Assembly: GCF_963580165.1 (NCBI RefSeq)
Contig: NZ_CAUZLM010000008.1
Location: 1 to 64,000 of the forward strand
Source of the DNA: Fructobacillus evanidus
GTDB lineage: Bacteria > Bacillota > Bacilli > Lactobacillales > Lactobacillaceae
Reading direction: 5' to 3'
DNA length: 64,000 bases
Shown: in pieces, positions 50,210 to 58,199 of the stretch
How the letters are laid out: the number at the start of each line of letters is the position of its first letter
How positions within the stretch are numbered: the first letter of the stretch is position 1
Translations under genes and position numbers: made by a program
The notes under the pieces: model-generated
What the model was told of the DNA's origin: nothing
Seen by the model: only the letters and a program-made list of their open reading frames with translations
Databases searched by the model: none

Positions 50210-50980
50210 TTAAATTTTTCCTAACAAAATAGCCGCTTTCTGATTGCGTAAATCAGATAAGCGACTATCGTTGTGTTCTTCTTCAATTGTTGATTTTTCC
50301 GTCTTTTCTGACGGGTCTTGTTCGGCCACTGGTTCATCAACCTGTTCGTGTTGGTCTTCCAAATCAGCCTTAGCTTTCAAATTTAAGAACTTGGCCACGG
50401 CTGACTTTGGAATAATGTCCGACACAGTGTTGACTGCTTGTAGTGTTGGTTCTTCTGCAAACATAATGTTGTCGGCAAACCCTTGGTCAACCGCATCCTT
50501 CGCACCAATCCACGTTTCATTGGACATCATGTTCAACAACTGCCCTTGGTCAATACCCGTCTTCTCTTCATAAGCTGAAGCAATTGACTGGTCGATACCA
50601 GACAAGGCGTTGATTTGCTTGCCGAGGTCGTCTTTATTCCCTTGGGCAATTGTGGATGCTTGGTGAATCATAATTTGAGCTGTCGGGCTGATGTTGACTG
50701 TATCGCCAGCCATTGCAATCACGGAAGCGGCACTAGCTGCCAAACCTTGGATGTTTACGACCACATTGTTAGGCGCTGACCGCAACATCGTATAAATCTC
50801 AGAAGCAGCGAACACATCGCCACCGTTTGAAGCGATATTAACGGTTACATCATCGTTATCGTTGGCCTCATCAATTGCCGCGCTAACTGTGCTAGGTGAT
50901 ACCGAGTTCATCCCGAAAAAGTCATACATCATGGCCGTTTCGTTATCCACGACTGGACCTTTTACATCAATAACTGTCAT
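50210..50980 (-). CDS. ClpP-like head maturation protease
   Basis: The 256-aa protein has an S14 ClpP-type protease domain with the catalytic Ser83 in GLAASAASVIAM, His106 in IMIHQAS, and the likely Asp in SGIDQS. It cleaves the capsid delta domain during prohead maturation. The C-terminus from about residue 195 is acidic and disordered (VDEPVAEQDPSEKTEKSTIE). It lies between portal and capsid genes with one-base contact to the portal stop. Confidence 0.92.
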   Translation of the reverse strand: MTVIDVKGPVVDNETAMMYDFFGMNSVSPSTVSAAIDEANDNDDVTVNIASNGGDVFAASEIYTMLRSAPNNVVVNIQGLAASAASVIAMAGDTVNISPTAQIMIHQASTIAQGNKDDLGKQINALSGIDQSIASAYEEKTGIDQGQLLNMMSNETWIGAKDAVDQGFADNIMFAEEPTLQAVNTVSDIIPKSAVAKFLNLKAKADLEDQHEQVDEPVAEQDPSEKTEKSTIEEEHNDSRLSDLRNQKAAILLGKI

Positions 50981-52150
50981 TTAACTTTCCTCCTTTCCAC
51001 CAGCGCTAGGTGGTGATGCTGGCACAACATACTCGGGCATGTCTTCTGGCAAATATCCCGAGTTCTTCAGCAACCACTGTGCTTGTTCTGGTGAGAGTGT
51101 TCCATATTGTGAGAGTAATTGGATATTAGAGGCGAAGTCGTTGTTCAGTGGATCGAGTGCAGGCTTCAAATCAATTGATACCTTCGCACCCAACTTATTA
51201 GATAGTTCAGACGTGATTGAATTGGCGAATCGCATCAATGCCTTGGCGTATTCACCGCCAATCATATTAAGAGACGATTGTTGGTCTCCTTGCCCATTCA
51301 AAACAGAATCAGGTACACCATATACCTTGGCAATCTGTGTCCCCGTCCAATCCGTTTGCGACAATAGCTTTGACACATCATTCTTAACTTCCAATGGCGA
51401 ATAATCAGACAAATTGTCCAGCACAATTGGTCCGCCGTTTGATTCGTTAATCTGTTGCATGAACTTTCGTGAAGCCGCAGCACGGGTTTTATCATTTAGC
51501 AGACCCATATCCATCTTCAAAATTCCAGGCGACAGAACCGACTGCGTTAACGCGTTCAATGTCAGCTTGTTTGAATTGTCCTTAATCTTAAATTCATTGG
51601 ACAAAGCACTAAGTGGGCTTATACCAGTAGCCCCACCGTTCTGACTCATCATTCTAAAATGAATCATGTCGTTAGCTGGAATTGCTTCCTTGTAGCCAAC
51701 CAATGGGCTGTCAAATGAAGCATTGTAGTAAACGCCTGAGAAGTCCTCTAGTGCATAAATAGTCACTTGACTAGGCCTCAAATACTCCCAGCGCATATCG
51801 TTTCCATTCACATTTCGCCAACGATAAACAAAGGCTTCCCCACCTAACAGCAACTGAGCAAACACTGATTGCCAGAACGCATGACTGTTTGACCAGTTAT
51901 TTGTTGGATTATCAATCATGGCTTGGGACTGTTTCTTATTAGCATTCAACTTTGCAGTCGCCAAATCAGAGCTCAACTGATAAACAACGGAGTACACATC
52001 TGAATTTTGCAACGCTTTATCAGCCGTTACATACTTGTTGTCATTACCATCAACGTTTAAAAAGTTAATAACATCACCGTCGGTAAAACCAATCTCTTCA
52101 CCACCTGGAACTGCCAAACCGTTTTGGAAATTTGGCTTAAATAGTGGCAT
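50981..52150 (-). CDS. HK97-type portal protein
   Basis: The 389-aa protein forms the dodecameric DNA channel. Family signatures include VYSVVYQLSSDLATAKL, the WQSVFAQLLLGGEAFVYRWRN block, MIHFRMMSQNGGATGISPLSAL, and TDWTGTQIAKVYGVPDSVLNG. Length is normal for the HK97 family. It follows a DUF1056 gene with a one-base overlap. Confidence 0.94.
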   Translation of the reverse strand: MPLFKPNFQNGLAVPGGEEIGFTDGDVINFLNVDGNDNKYVTADKALQNSDVYSVVYQLSSDLATAKLNANKKQSQAMIDNPTNNWSNSHAFWQSVFAQLLLGGEAFVYRWRNVNGNDMRWEYLRPSQVTIYALEDFSGVYYNASFDSPLVGYKEAIPANDMIHFRMMSQNGGATGISPLSALSNEFKIKDNSNKLTLNALTQSVLSPGILKMDMGLLNDKTRAAASRKFMQQINESNGGPIVLDNLSDYSPLEVKNDVSKLLSQTDWTGTQIAKVYGVPDSVLNGQGDQQSSLNMIGGEYAKALMRFANSITSELSNKLGAKVSIDLKPALDPLNNDFASNIQLLSQYGTLSPEQAQWLLKNSGYLPEDMPEYVVPASPPSAGGKEES

Positions 52151-52344
52151 TAATCATCACCCCCTTTCATTTGATAGGCCAGAATTTCACTGGCCCGTGC
52201 CACGAGAAATGATGTGATTGCTAAACTGAGAAAACCCCATCGATTTCCCCAATAAAACGCAAAAATATTGATAAAAACCATCGAAATCGTGAAAAAAATG
52301 ACATCAAAAAAGCGCCATATAGGCGCTAATAAACGTTTAATCAT
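52150..52344 (-). CDS. DUF1056 small membrane protein
   Basis: The 64-aa protein has one or two membrane helices (FFDVIFFTISMVFINIFAFYW and FLSLAITSFLVARASEIL). Small proteins of this sort, between terminase and portal genes in lactic acid bacterial phages, belong to DUF1056. Function is unknown. It overlaps the portal gene by a base. Confidence 0.75.
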   Translation of the reverse strand: MIKRLLAPIWRFFDVIFFTISMVFINIFAFYWGNRWGFLSLAITSFLVARASEILAYQMKGGDD

Positions 52345-52356
52345 GTTGTAAATCTC

Positions 52357-54216
52357 CTATACCATGCCCGACTCATTCAATAAGAACTCCAATTTTTGTT
52401 CGTCAGTCATTCGTTCATACTGTTGGTTGGGGTCGTTGACCGTTGAAAAACTCTCAAAATGGTACATGCTCTGATACATCGCATCAATGATGGCATCGAC
52501 CACATCAATTTTGAGCGTAGCTTTTGCTTTATCGACTTGAATGCCAATCTTATCTTCAATAATTTGGGCATTTATCAACGCCTTTTCCAGTATCTTGTCA
52601 TCCAACCGAGTCAATGAACCTTCAACCATTGATGACTGCAGGAACTTTGTTGGATCTTTGAGTTCACTCGTCCGTTGACGAACAGCTAACAACGGCCAGG
52701 AACTGTTGGCTTCTAGTTGTTTAATGACAGGCTTTGCACCCCAAGCATCGTAACCAAAAAACACCACATCCAAACGATGGTCTTCCACGAATTCACGCAT
52801 CCACTGATACACCTGGTCAGAATTAATCAGGCCTTGCGGGTGGCTTGTGATGGTACAGTAACCGAGTTCAGCCAGATGCCGATACTCGATGCCATCTTGC
52901 TTTTCTTTGGCCTCGATTGAACCTGCTTTCTCCCATGGAATAAAACTGTGCTGGTAGATGTGCCACTTACGTTCGCCATCTTCCTCATATGGAAAGACAA
53001 AGCCGATGGCCGTGTTATCTGAAAACATGGAGTAATCAAATCCCATATAGACTTGTCGGCCATCCATGTTGAATGTTGGAATAATAGACTTCTCGATGTC
53101 GGCTAGTTTTAGAAATGAATTGGTTGATTCTTGTAGCCACATGTTCAGGTTCTTGTTTTGGAAGTCGGACAGTGTGCCCGACAAACTGTCAGCATCTCGC
53201 TTGTCTCGTAAGCCAGAAATCAAGTTGGCATATTGCCCCTTTAAATACAAAAGCGGATTCGACTTAATCCATGACTCATCATCATACGTTTCCGCCAAAT
53301 CATCTTGAGCCCAGATCAAACCCAAATACGTGTCGGCATCTCGGTTATAATCTTGTTCCATTGCTTGTTGAATCATCTTCTGGTCATCGTGGAATGGCAC
53401 AGACGGATCAGGATAAGCGGTTGAAATCTGGATAAACTGACGATTTTTAACTTTGACCTGGCCAGATACAATCTTAGAAATACGCTCACGGCTTTTGATT
53501 TCACCAATCTCATCCACGATAGCGGTTGTGAAATGGTAGGAATCGTACTGTCCTGATTCATGACTGATGGCCCGAATCACGTTGTTGTGTTTCTTCATGA
53601 TGATTTGGTCGTTCTGAATGGCCAACTCACTTTCATCTGCCAGCTTCTTAAAAATGGAATCATGCGCCAACGATTTCATCATGGTCTTGATGTAGCCAAA
53701 CAGCTTGGTTGTCTGCTTCCAATTGATGGATGACACTAAAAAGTCCTGGTTTTCCAAACCGATCGATTCAATGAAGTAAGAGTAAGACATGACAATCGCC
53801 ATCAGGTAAGTCTTGCCCTGTCCACGGGCTACCGAAACAATGGCACGACTGAAACGTTTACCATTGTCTTCATTGCGCCATGCTATCAACTGAGTTAGGA
53901 TAAACTCTTGCCAATCCATCAGTTCTGTTGGCTCACCAGTGTCAACATTTGGACACATGGACGCAAATAGCAGAATCTGTTCCGCCTTTTTCATTGAGTA
54001 AGTAAATGGAAAGTCATCATCACCTTGGCGTTGCAAGTCTCGGATGTGGCGGAATGCTGCCAACTTCATCATATAGCCAGCAGTTACTTCTCCTTTTAAA
54101 ACTTTGAAAGCATAGCGTGTTCCTTTGTCAGTGTACTTACTTCTAATCTCGTCTGTATTCAATTGTTCGAACGCTTCGTCAACTTTATGCGAAACGGTTA
54201 AGTCGATTTTTTTCAT
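52357..54216 (-). CDS. Terminase large subunit
   Basis: The 619-aa motor packages DNA into proheads. The ATPase has Walker A VARGQGKT (residues 129-136) and Walker B AIVDEIGE (232-239). The RNase H-like nuclease starts near residue 395 with MGFDYSMFSDNTAIGF, and DVVFFGYDAWGAKPVIKQLE carries a later acidic residue. It is of the phage terminase-like (P27-partnered) class. It overlaps the small subunit stop by one base. Confidence 0.94.
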   Translation of the reverse strand: MKKIDLTVSHKVDEAFEQLNTDEIRSKYTDKGTRYAFKVLKGEVTAGYMMKLAAFRHIRDLQRQGDDDFPFTYSMKKAEQILLFASMCPNVDTGEPTELMDWQEFILTQLIAWRNEDNGKRFSRAIVSVARGQGKTYLMAIVMSYSYFIESIGLENQDFLVSSINWKQTTKLFGYIKTMMKSLAHDSIFKKLADESELAIQNDQIIMKKHNNVIRAISHESGQYDSYHFTTAIVDEIGEIKSRERISKIVSGQVKVKNRQFIQISTAYPDPSVPFHDDQKMIQQAMEQDYNRDADTYLGLIWAQDDLAETYDDESWIKSNPLLYLKGQYANLISGLRDKRDADSLSGTLSDFQNKNLNMWLQESTNSFLKLADIEKSIIPTFNMDGRQVYMGFDYSMFSDNTAIGFVFPYEEDGERKWHIYQHSFIPWEKAGSIEAKEKQDGIEYRHLAELGYCTITSHPQGLINSDQVYQWMREFVEDHRLDVVFFGYDAWGAKPVIKQLEANSSWPLLAVRQRTSELKDPTKFLQSSMVEGSLTRLDDKILEKALINAQIIEDKIGIQVDKAKATLKIDVVDAIIDAMYQSMYHFESFSTVNDPNQQYERMTDEQKLEFLLNESGMV

Positions 54217-54668
54217 CAGCTACCACCAAACAATTTCATAATTTCTTCAGTATCATCAGCACCATTGGACAGTTCGCCAAACAAAGCGCGACGACTCTTA
54301 GGTGATAGACCTAACTCTGAACCAATGCTGTTCAAATTCTTAACTGCATCGTTATAAATTTGTGTCATTGGATTTCGCTTATAGCCTTTGAAATCTTTTT
54401 CAATGACTTCACCGGCCGCGTTTTGGACGGATGTATAAATTGCCTGCACTTCACCGTGTTCTTGAATGTGCTTATAGGCGTTTCGGTACAATTCATACTG
54501 CGTGCAATACATTTCAACCAAATTTGAATCAATTCTGGTTACGTCTGGATAGTCTTTTAAAAAATCGACTATCTGTCGCCATGTGACACCCGCTTGTCTT
54601 CCAAAATAGTCGGGAGGGTCTTTGCGTAAGCGCCCACCGTTGACGTTTTTATTCGATTTTTTAGGCAT
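54216..54668 (-). CDS. Terminase small subunit, P27 family
   Basis: The 150-aa protein has the P27-like features: PPDYFGRQAGVTWRQIVDFLKDYPDVTRIDSNLVEMYCTQYELYR at residues 18-62 and RNPMTQIYNDAVKNLNSIGSELGLSPKSRRAL near the C-terminus. It recognises the packaging site, here presumably the cos region just upstream (54669-54863). ATG follows GGAGGG. Confidence 0.92.
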   Translation of the reverse strand: MPKKSNKNVNGGRLRKDPPDYFGRQAGVTWRQIVDFLKDYPDVTRIDSNLVEMYCTQYELYRNAYKHIQEHGEVQAIYTSVQNAAGEVIEKDFKGYKRNPMTQIYNDAVKNLNSIGSELGLSPKSRRALFGELSNGADDTEEIMKLFGGS

Positions 54669-54863
54669 TCCCGCCCTCCTTTTACATGGCCACCACCCCC
54701 CCAGGGTAAAAAATTTTGAAAATTCGATTTTTTTATAAGATGACGATATGTGAGCGCTCTCTCGTCATTCAAACGTTAGGGGGGGGTATTTGCGATTTTA
54801 AAACATTTTTAGTGTAATTACACACGCACAAATAAAAAACGCTTAAAACGCCTATTAGGCACT
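54669..54863. other. Putative cos/packaging region
   Basis: The gap between the HNH and terminase genes has no coding sequence. It carries CCACC-CCCCCA (near 54691-54701) and an eight-G run (54778-54787), plus short direct and inverted repeats (GCCTATTAGGC near 54849). G/C-rich runs between HNH and terS are the usual cos location in siphoviruses with HNH-assisted cutting. The exact cut site cannot be read. Confidence 0.5.
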
Positions 54864-55349
54864 CTAAACGTCATTCATCATTTTATTTATTGTTTTCACA
54901 TCGTCAATCGCTCGAACTTGTCGCAACTTGTTGCCGTTTCCAGTGCCATACCACTTTCTTTCCCAGTTTGTCTTCTTAGTGTGACAACTCGAACAGATAA
55001 CATCTAGGTTGTTGATGTCTGCTCGTAAGTTGCTATCAAATTCTATCGGGATTCGATGGTCGATTGTTTTAGCAGTGGTTACAATCCCATCAGCCAAACA
55101 ATACTGACACAGATAATGTTGCGCATCTAATGTCGACTGCCGCAATTGAACCCACTGGCGTGTTCTGTAGAACTTGTACTGATCTATCTTCTGACCATTC
55201 CTATTCCTAGTGTGGTGATTATAGTGATAGGTGTTGCGCACTGGCTTTGGTTCGTCCATTGCTAAGTCTTGATGTCGTTTGCAATATCGTGAATCAAACG
55301 CCACCATTGCATGACAACCATTTGCTCGACATCGCTTAACTCTTGGCAT
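54864..55349 (-). CDS. HNH endonuclease adjacent to terminase
   Basis: The 161-aa protein has a CxxC pair at residues 6-11 and the HNH fold: CQYCLADGIVTTAKTIDHRIPIEF, then NLDVICSSCHTKK, with His in DH, Asn in NLDV and the CxxCH zinc site. HNH proteins next to terminase are required for cos cleavage and packaging in related phages. It overlaps a small membrane protein gene by 14 bp. Confidence 0.9.
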   Translation of the reverse strand: MPRVKRCRANGCHAMVAFDSRYCKRHQDLAMDEPKPVRNTYHYNHHTRNRNGQKIDQYKFYRTRQWVQLRQSTLDAQHYLCQYCLADGIVTTAKTIDHRIPIEFDSNLRADINNLDVICSSCHTKKTNWERKWYGTGNGNKLRQVRAIDDVKTINKMMNDV

Positions 55350-55518
55350 GAAACAACCACCCTAATATCAACATCACTACTAACACAATCAGTGCTACCT
55401 TTAATCCAAAGAACAACCAGACAATCACCAACGTCAGTGCTATGGCATCGACCATCAGTTCAATCAGGAACAATGCTATAACGATTATTAATAAAGCTAT
55501 TATCATTTGTCCAACCAC
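55336..55518 (-). CDS. Small two-helix membrane protein
   Basis: This 60-aa product is almost wholly hydrophobic (MIIALLIIVIALFLIELMVD and VALIVLVVMLILGWLF), with two membrane helices and a short polar end. No family is recognised. It overlaps both neighbouring genes, so it belongs to the late transcript. Confidence 0.55.
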   Translation of the reverse strand: MVGQMIIALLIIVIALFLIELMVDAIALTLVIVWLFFGLKVALIVLVVMLILGWLFHAKS

Positions 55519-55688
55519 CTCATATGCTTGTGGTAATTGATAGCGCCGTTTCGAAATCCTGCCCGCATGTTAGCGTGCCGATAATCGTGTTTATCTGGCC
55601 GTTCATCAGTCACAGTAGCGAACTGTTTATTGACAGACGTTGCCTGTTCTTTGTGTCGCTTCATTCTTATCTCTTTATCTTCGTACAT
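55503..55688 (-). CDS. Small basic phage protein
   Basis: The 61-aa protein starts at ATG 55688, behind GGAGGAACAAA. It is His/Arg/Lys-rich (MKRHKEQATSVNKQF, then KHDYRHANMRAGFRNGAINYHKHMRW). No domain is recognised. It overlaps the membrane protein gene by 16 bp. A nucleic-acid-binding role is conceivable from charge alone. Confidence 0.5.
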   Translation of the reverse strand: MYEDKEIRMKRHKEQATSVNKQFATVTDERPDKHDYRHANMRAGFRNGAINYHKHMRWLDK

Positions 55689-55772
55689 TTTGTTCCTCCA
55701 AATAAAAAGAACCATTGCAAAAATTGCAACAGTTCGATATGTACACTGACTTGCTGAAGGCCAGAACGCTTT

Positions 55773-55880
55773 CTAGGCTTTGATAGCTTCCGCTACCCTA
55801 TTAGAGTCCGTGACCTCTAACCAGCTATCCCACATTTTCCGCACCAGATTCGTCACGCCTCCCCTGATACCACAATCCAT
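55773..55880 (-). CDS. Possible 35-aa ORF in the late-gene leader
   Basis: ATG at 55880 opens MDCGIRGGVTNLVRKMWDSW and ends in AIKA with TAG at 55773. An internal GTG behind AGGGGAGGC could start a 27-residue form. The sequence is amphipathic. No family is known and the translation signal of the long form is weak. Confidence 0.35.
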   Translation of the reverse strand: MDCGIRGGVTNLVRKMWDSWLEVTDSNRVAEAIKA

Positions 55881-55901
55881 AACCTGCAACTTGGATAGGC
55901 T

Positions 55902-55967
55902 CTAGTTTTCAAACGGCAAATACCACAGGATTAATGCAGCGGCAAGGCACCAATCCGACTTGGTCAT
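55902..55967 (-). CDS. Possible 21-aa hydrophobic peptide
   Basis: MTKSDWCLAAALILWYLPFE plus Asn follows GAGGAAAAAGA. It would be a tiny single-helix membrane peptide in the leader of the late operon. Evidence is only the ribosome binding site and composition. Confidence 0.35.
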   Translation of the reverse strand: MTKSDWCLAAALILWYLPFEN

Positions 55968-56081
55968 TCTTTTTCCTCGAATTACCGAGATTGAATGCCA
56001 CATTTAACCACCGATATGTACGCCAGCCATTCCAGACTGACTATTTTCTCAAAGGAGTTTTTCGGTTGTTTCCGCAACCTA

Positions 56082-56168
56082 CAATCATGACAGGAGTCGA
56101 ACCTGCAACCTCGGGATAACAGAAATAAATTCTGCTTCCCGCACTCTGTCCTATTGAGCTACATGATT
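56082..56168 (-). tRNA. tRNA-like gene with anomalous anticodon arm
   Basis: The 87-nt element has a 7-bp acceptor AATCATG / CATGATT, TA at positions 8-9, D arm GCTC-AATAGGACA-GAGT, and T arm GCAGG-TTCGACT-CCTGT with discriminator G. The anticodon arm is 13 nt too long: CGGGA pairs with TCCCG around 20 nt, inside which GCAGA-ATTTATT-TCTGT forms a second stem. The 7-nt inner loop has T at position 33 and TTA as anticodon, which would read UAA. No CCA is encoded. It could be a suppressor tRNA, a degenerate tRNA or a mimic. Confidence 0.55.
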
Positions 56169-56172
56169 GCAT

Positions 56173-56338
56173 AAACAAGAGCACATCTTGTTTTTAAAAA
56201 GAGGCATTGGTAGTTTGGAAGATATGTGCCCTTGTGGAAATACTTAAATATCTAAGTTTTCCATACTACCATATTAACGCCGTTTTTTAGCCATAATACG
56301 AACAATGTACGAAGTTTTAGCGAAGTCGTTCGTCTAAA
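56173..56338. repeat. Structured intergenic region with inverted repeats
   Basis: AACAAGA-GCACA-TCTTGTT (56174-56192) is a small stem. A larger inverted repeat has TGGTAGT-TTGGAA-GATAT (56208-56225) against ATATC and TTTTCCA-TACTACCA (56248-56271). These lie between the late regulator and the tRNA-like gene, where the late promoter and activator site are expected. No gene is seen. Confidence 0.45.
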
Positions 56339-56755
56339 TTAGTTATCCACAGGGTAATAATAACTAGCTAAGAATTCAGCCTTAAGACTTTTCAAATCAT
56401 CTTGCAATTGCCTGTCTGATTTACACAATTTGACCGAAATGAAGTTCCACTTATCTGGATGACGTTTATAACGCATCCTTAGCAGTTCGACTTCATCATG
56501 GTCAATAATACGAACAAAACGGTCAACTGCATCAATTAATCGAATAATCTCATTCAATCGTTCATCATCTTCAACTTTGATAATTCGATTCTCGGTAGAT
56601 TCTTTTGCAGTGTTGACGTTTTCTAATTTTCCGCCACCTACATTTTCATCAGCTCTTGATGTTGGATGTTTTAAATTCTTCAATCGCCATTCGTACTCAT
56701 TTTTAAATTGTCCTGAGAAATAGCCATAAAAGCACTTGTCTACTTTCGTTCTCAT
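56339..56755 (-). CDS. ArpU/RinA-like late transcription regulator
   Basis: The 138-aa protein has a C-terminal sigma-region-4-like segment: LIDAVDRFVRIIDHDEVELLRMRYKRHPDKWNFISVKLCKSDRQLQDDLKSLKAEFL (about residues 75-130), in which W-x-x-I/V-x-x-x-L-x-x-S-x-x-x-[LV] is characteristic of ArpU/RinA proteins. These activate the late operon. Its position just before the late genes agrees. I start at ATG 56755 behind AAAGGG. An ATG at 56785, overlapping pnuC, is possible. Confidence 0.78.
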   Translation of the reverse strand: MRTKVDKCFYGYFSGQFKNEYEWRLKNLKHPTSRADENVGGGKLENVNTAKESTENRIIKVEDDERLNEIIRLIDAVDRFVRIIDHDEVELLRMRYKRHPDKWNFISVKLCKSDRQLQDDLKSLKAEFLASYYYPVDN

Positions 56756-56781
56756 CACTGCCCTTTCTGACAGCAATGCCG

Positions 56782-57474
56782 TCATTTACTCCAAACTGAT
56801 ACGAATCGACCATACAATGCTGTCATCAAGTAAAACGCCATCGTCAACAACATTGGCAATGAACTAGCTGAATAACCAGCAGATAATGCCGTGAACCAAA
56901 GGACAATGTTGACGAAATCAGATGCCAACCACAACGTGTATGAATCGCCATATCCCATGAACACATACAATGATGCTGTTGCGCCAATAATCAACGTCAA
57001 GCTGTCCCACATTGGATTGGTGTCACCCAATGATGTGTAAACGGCCATTACTGGATACCAAGCGGCTACAATCACGATAAGGGTCAACAACCAACCAGAC
57101 ACAGACAAATGTTTCACACCATTAGCAATCCGATGACCCCAATTTTTCCAAGTAACGATTAATGGAATATCAATCAGTGCCACGAATACCAATTGATCTA
57201 ACACACTGGCATAATGACCAGCGTTCCAATTGACGTAAATGAAGCCAATTGCGCTAATCAGTCCAAGCAAGCCATTGATAGGCTTTCCAATCATCATATA
57301 GACCGTACATGCCGAACCGATAAATGTTGCCAACAATGTGACCACAGCTAATGGTGTAATTGGGTTGACCAAGAACAATGCCAACTGTACACCAACGATA
57401 AACGCCAACATTGATGCACCAACAGCATTCAATGACTTAACTTCTTGACCCAACCACTTCATGTAATTTTTCAT
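56782..57474 (-). CDS. Prophage-encoded PnuC-family transporter
   Basis: The 230-aa membrane protein has seven predicted helices and the PnuC pattern: MIGKPINGLLGLISAIGFIYVNWNAGHYASVLDQLVFVALIDIPLIVTWKNW parallels the host gene's ANKRINGLLGFISAILISIV and the N-W/Q-N-R block. GYGDSYTLWLASDFVNIVLW corresponds to the ligand helix. It overlaps the DUF3310 gene by 38 bp and the regulator gene start, so it is in the middle of the phage's early-middle transcript. It would import nicotinamide riboside or a related nucleoside during infection. Confidence 0.85.
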   Translation of the reverse strand: MKNYMKWLGQEVKSLNAVGASMLAFIVGVQLALFLVNPITPLAVVTLLATFIGSACTVYMMIGKPINGLLGLISAIGFIYVNWNAGHYASVLDQLVFVALIDIPLIVTWKNWGHRIANGVKHLSVSGWLLTLIVIVAAWYPVMAVYTSLGDTNPMWDSLTLIIGATASLYVFMGYGDSYTLWLASDFVNIVLWFTALSAGYSASSLPMLLTMAFYLMTALYGRFVSVWSK

Positions 57475-57949
57475 TATTTAGTTTTTCCTTTTTCTCATAG
57501 TTCTTGATGATTTCGTCAATATAGACCTTTGCCTTTTCCAAATCTTCAACGCCATTCTTATCTTTGTATCTGATCAGATATTTGAGCGCGTTACCTTCAT
57601 AGAAATCCAGCCCAAATTCGTTGATAACATTGAAAACTTGCATGCCTGATTTTCCAGTGTATCGTTCAGGATTTTCGATTTTTTCATCTTCAAATTTTGG
57701 TTCTTTTTTAAACATTGGATAATCCATTGGCTCATAAACGTCTTCAAACAACTCCCAGGATTCACAACAGAAAACATCAATTAGCCAATCAGCTTGCCAA
57801 TCATCAAATTTAAACCTAATCAGTCCATTTCGATAAGCAACGCCGAAATCTGGATATTGTTCTTCAATCAAATCTTTAACTGCTTTAATGTCCTGTGCAT
57901 CTGGTTTTGTTCTTAAATATTTAGGCCAAATTTTTTCAATTTTCTTCAT
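57437..57949 (-). CDS. DUF3310-containing protein
   Basis: The 170-aa protein, from ATG 57949 behind GGAGG, has an N-terminal half of unknown type (EDQYPDFGVAYRNGLIRFKFDDWQ-like) and a C-terminal DUF3310 domain (residues 95-155): NPERYTGKSGMQVFNVINEFGLDFYEGNALKYLIRYKDKNGVEDLEKAKVYIDEII. DUF3310 occurs in many phages and was named a nucleotide-kinase-like module, without confirmed activity. It overlaps its neighbours on both sides. Confidence 0.85.
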   Translation of the reverse strand: MKKIEKIWPKYLRTKPDAQDIKAVKDLIEEQYPDFGVAYRNGLIRFKFDDWQADWLIDVFCCESWELFEDVYEPMDYPMFKKEPKFEDEKIENPERYTGKSGMQVFNVINEFGLDFYEGNALKYLIRYKDKNGVEDLEKAKVYIDEIIKNYEKKEKLNNEKLHEVVGSRS

Positions 57950-58199
57950 CCATAACCTCCTCATAAATCGCCAGATACTTATCGAACGGTACAATAGCAG
58001 CTGAATTGCCTTCAAATTTGACATAGTAACTAAGTGGCGTTCCCTTTACTTGACCGCTGTACTGGTCAAATTCATTTTTCACGTTCAAATGAATGGACTT
58101 AATCACTTTGTTATAAAAAGGAATTTTCTTCCCGACCTTGATAAACATCTGATTGCCATTGCTTTCAAACGGAATTAATTGTGTAATTTTACGGTTCAT
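57936..58199 (-). CDS. Unknown phage protein (87 aa)
   Basis: Starting at ATG 58199, the 87-residue soluble protein (MNRKITQLIPFESNGNQMFI, then SYYVKFEGNSAAIVPFDKYLAIY) overlaps both neighbours. The longer frame upstream lies inside the nuclease gene and has no start signal. No family is recognised. Confidence 0.55.
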   Translation of the reverse strand: MNRKITQLIPFESNGNQMFIKVGKKIPFYNKVIKSIHLNVKNEFDQYSGQVKGTPLSYYVKFEGNSAAIVPFDKYLAIYEEVMDEEN

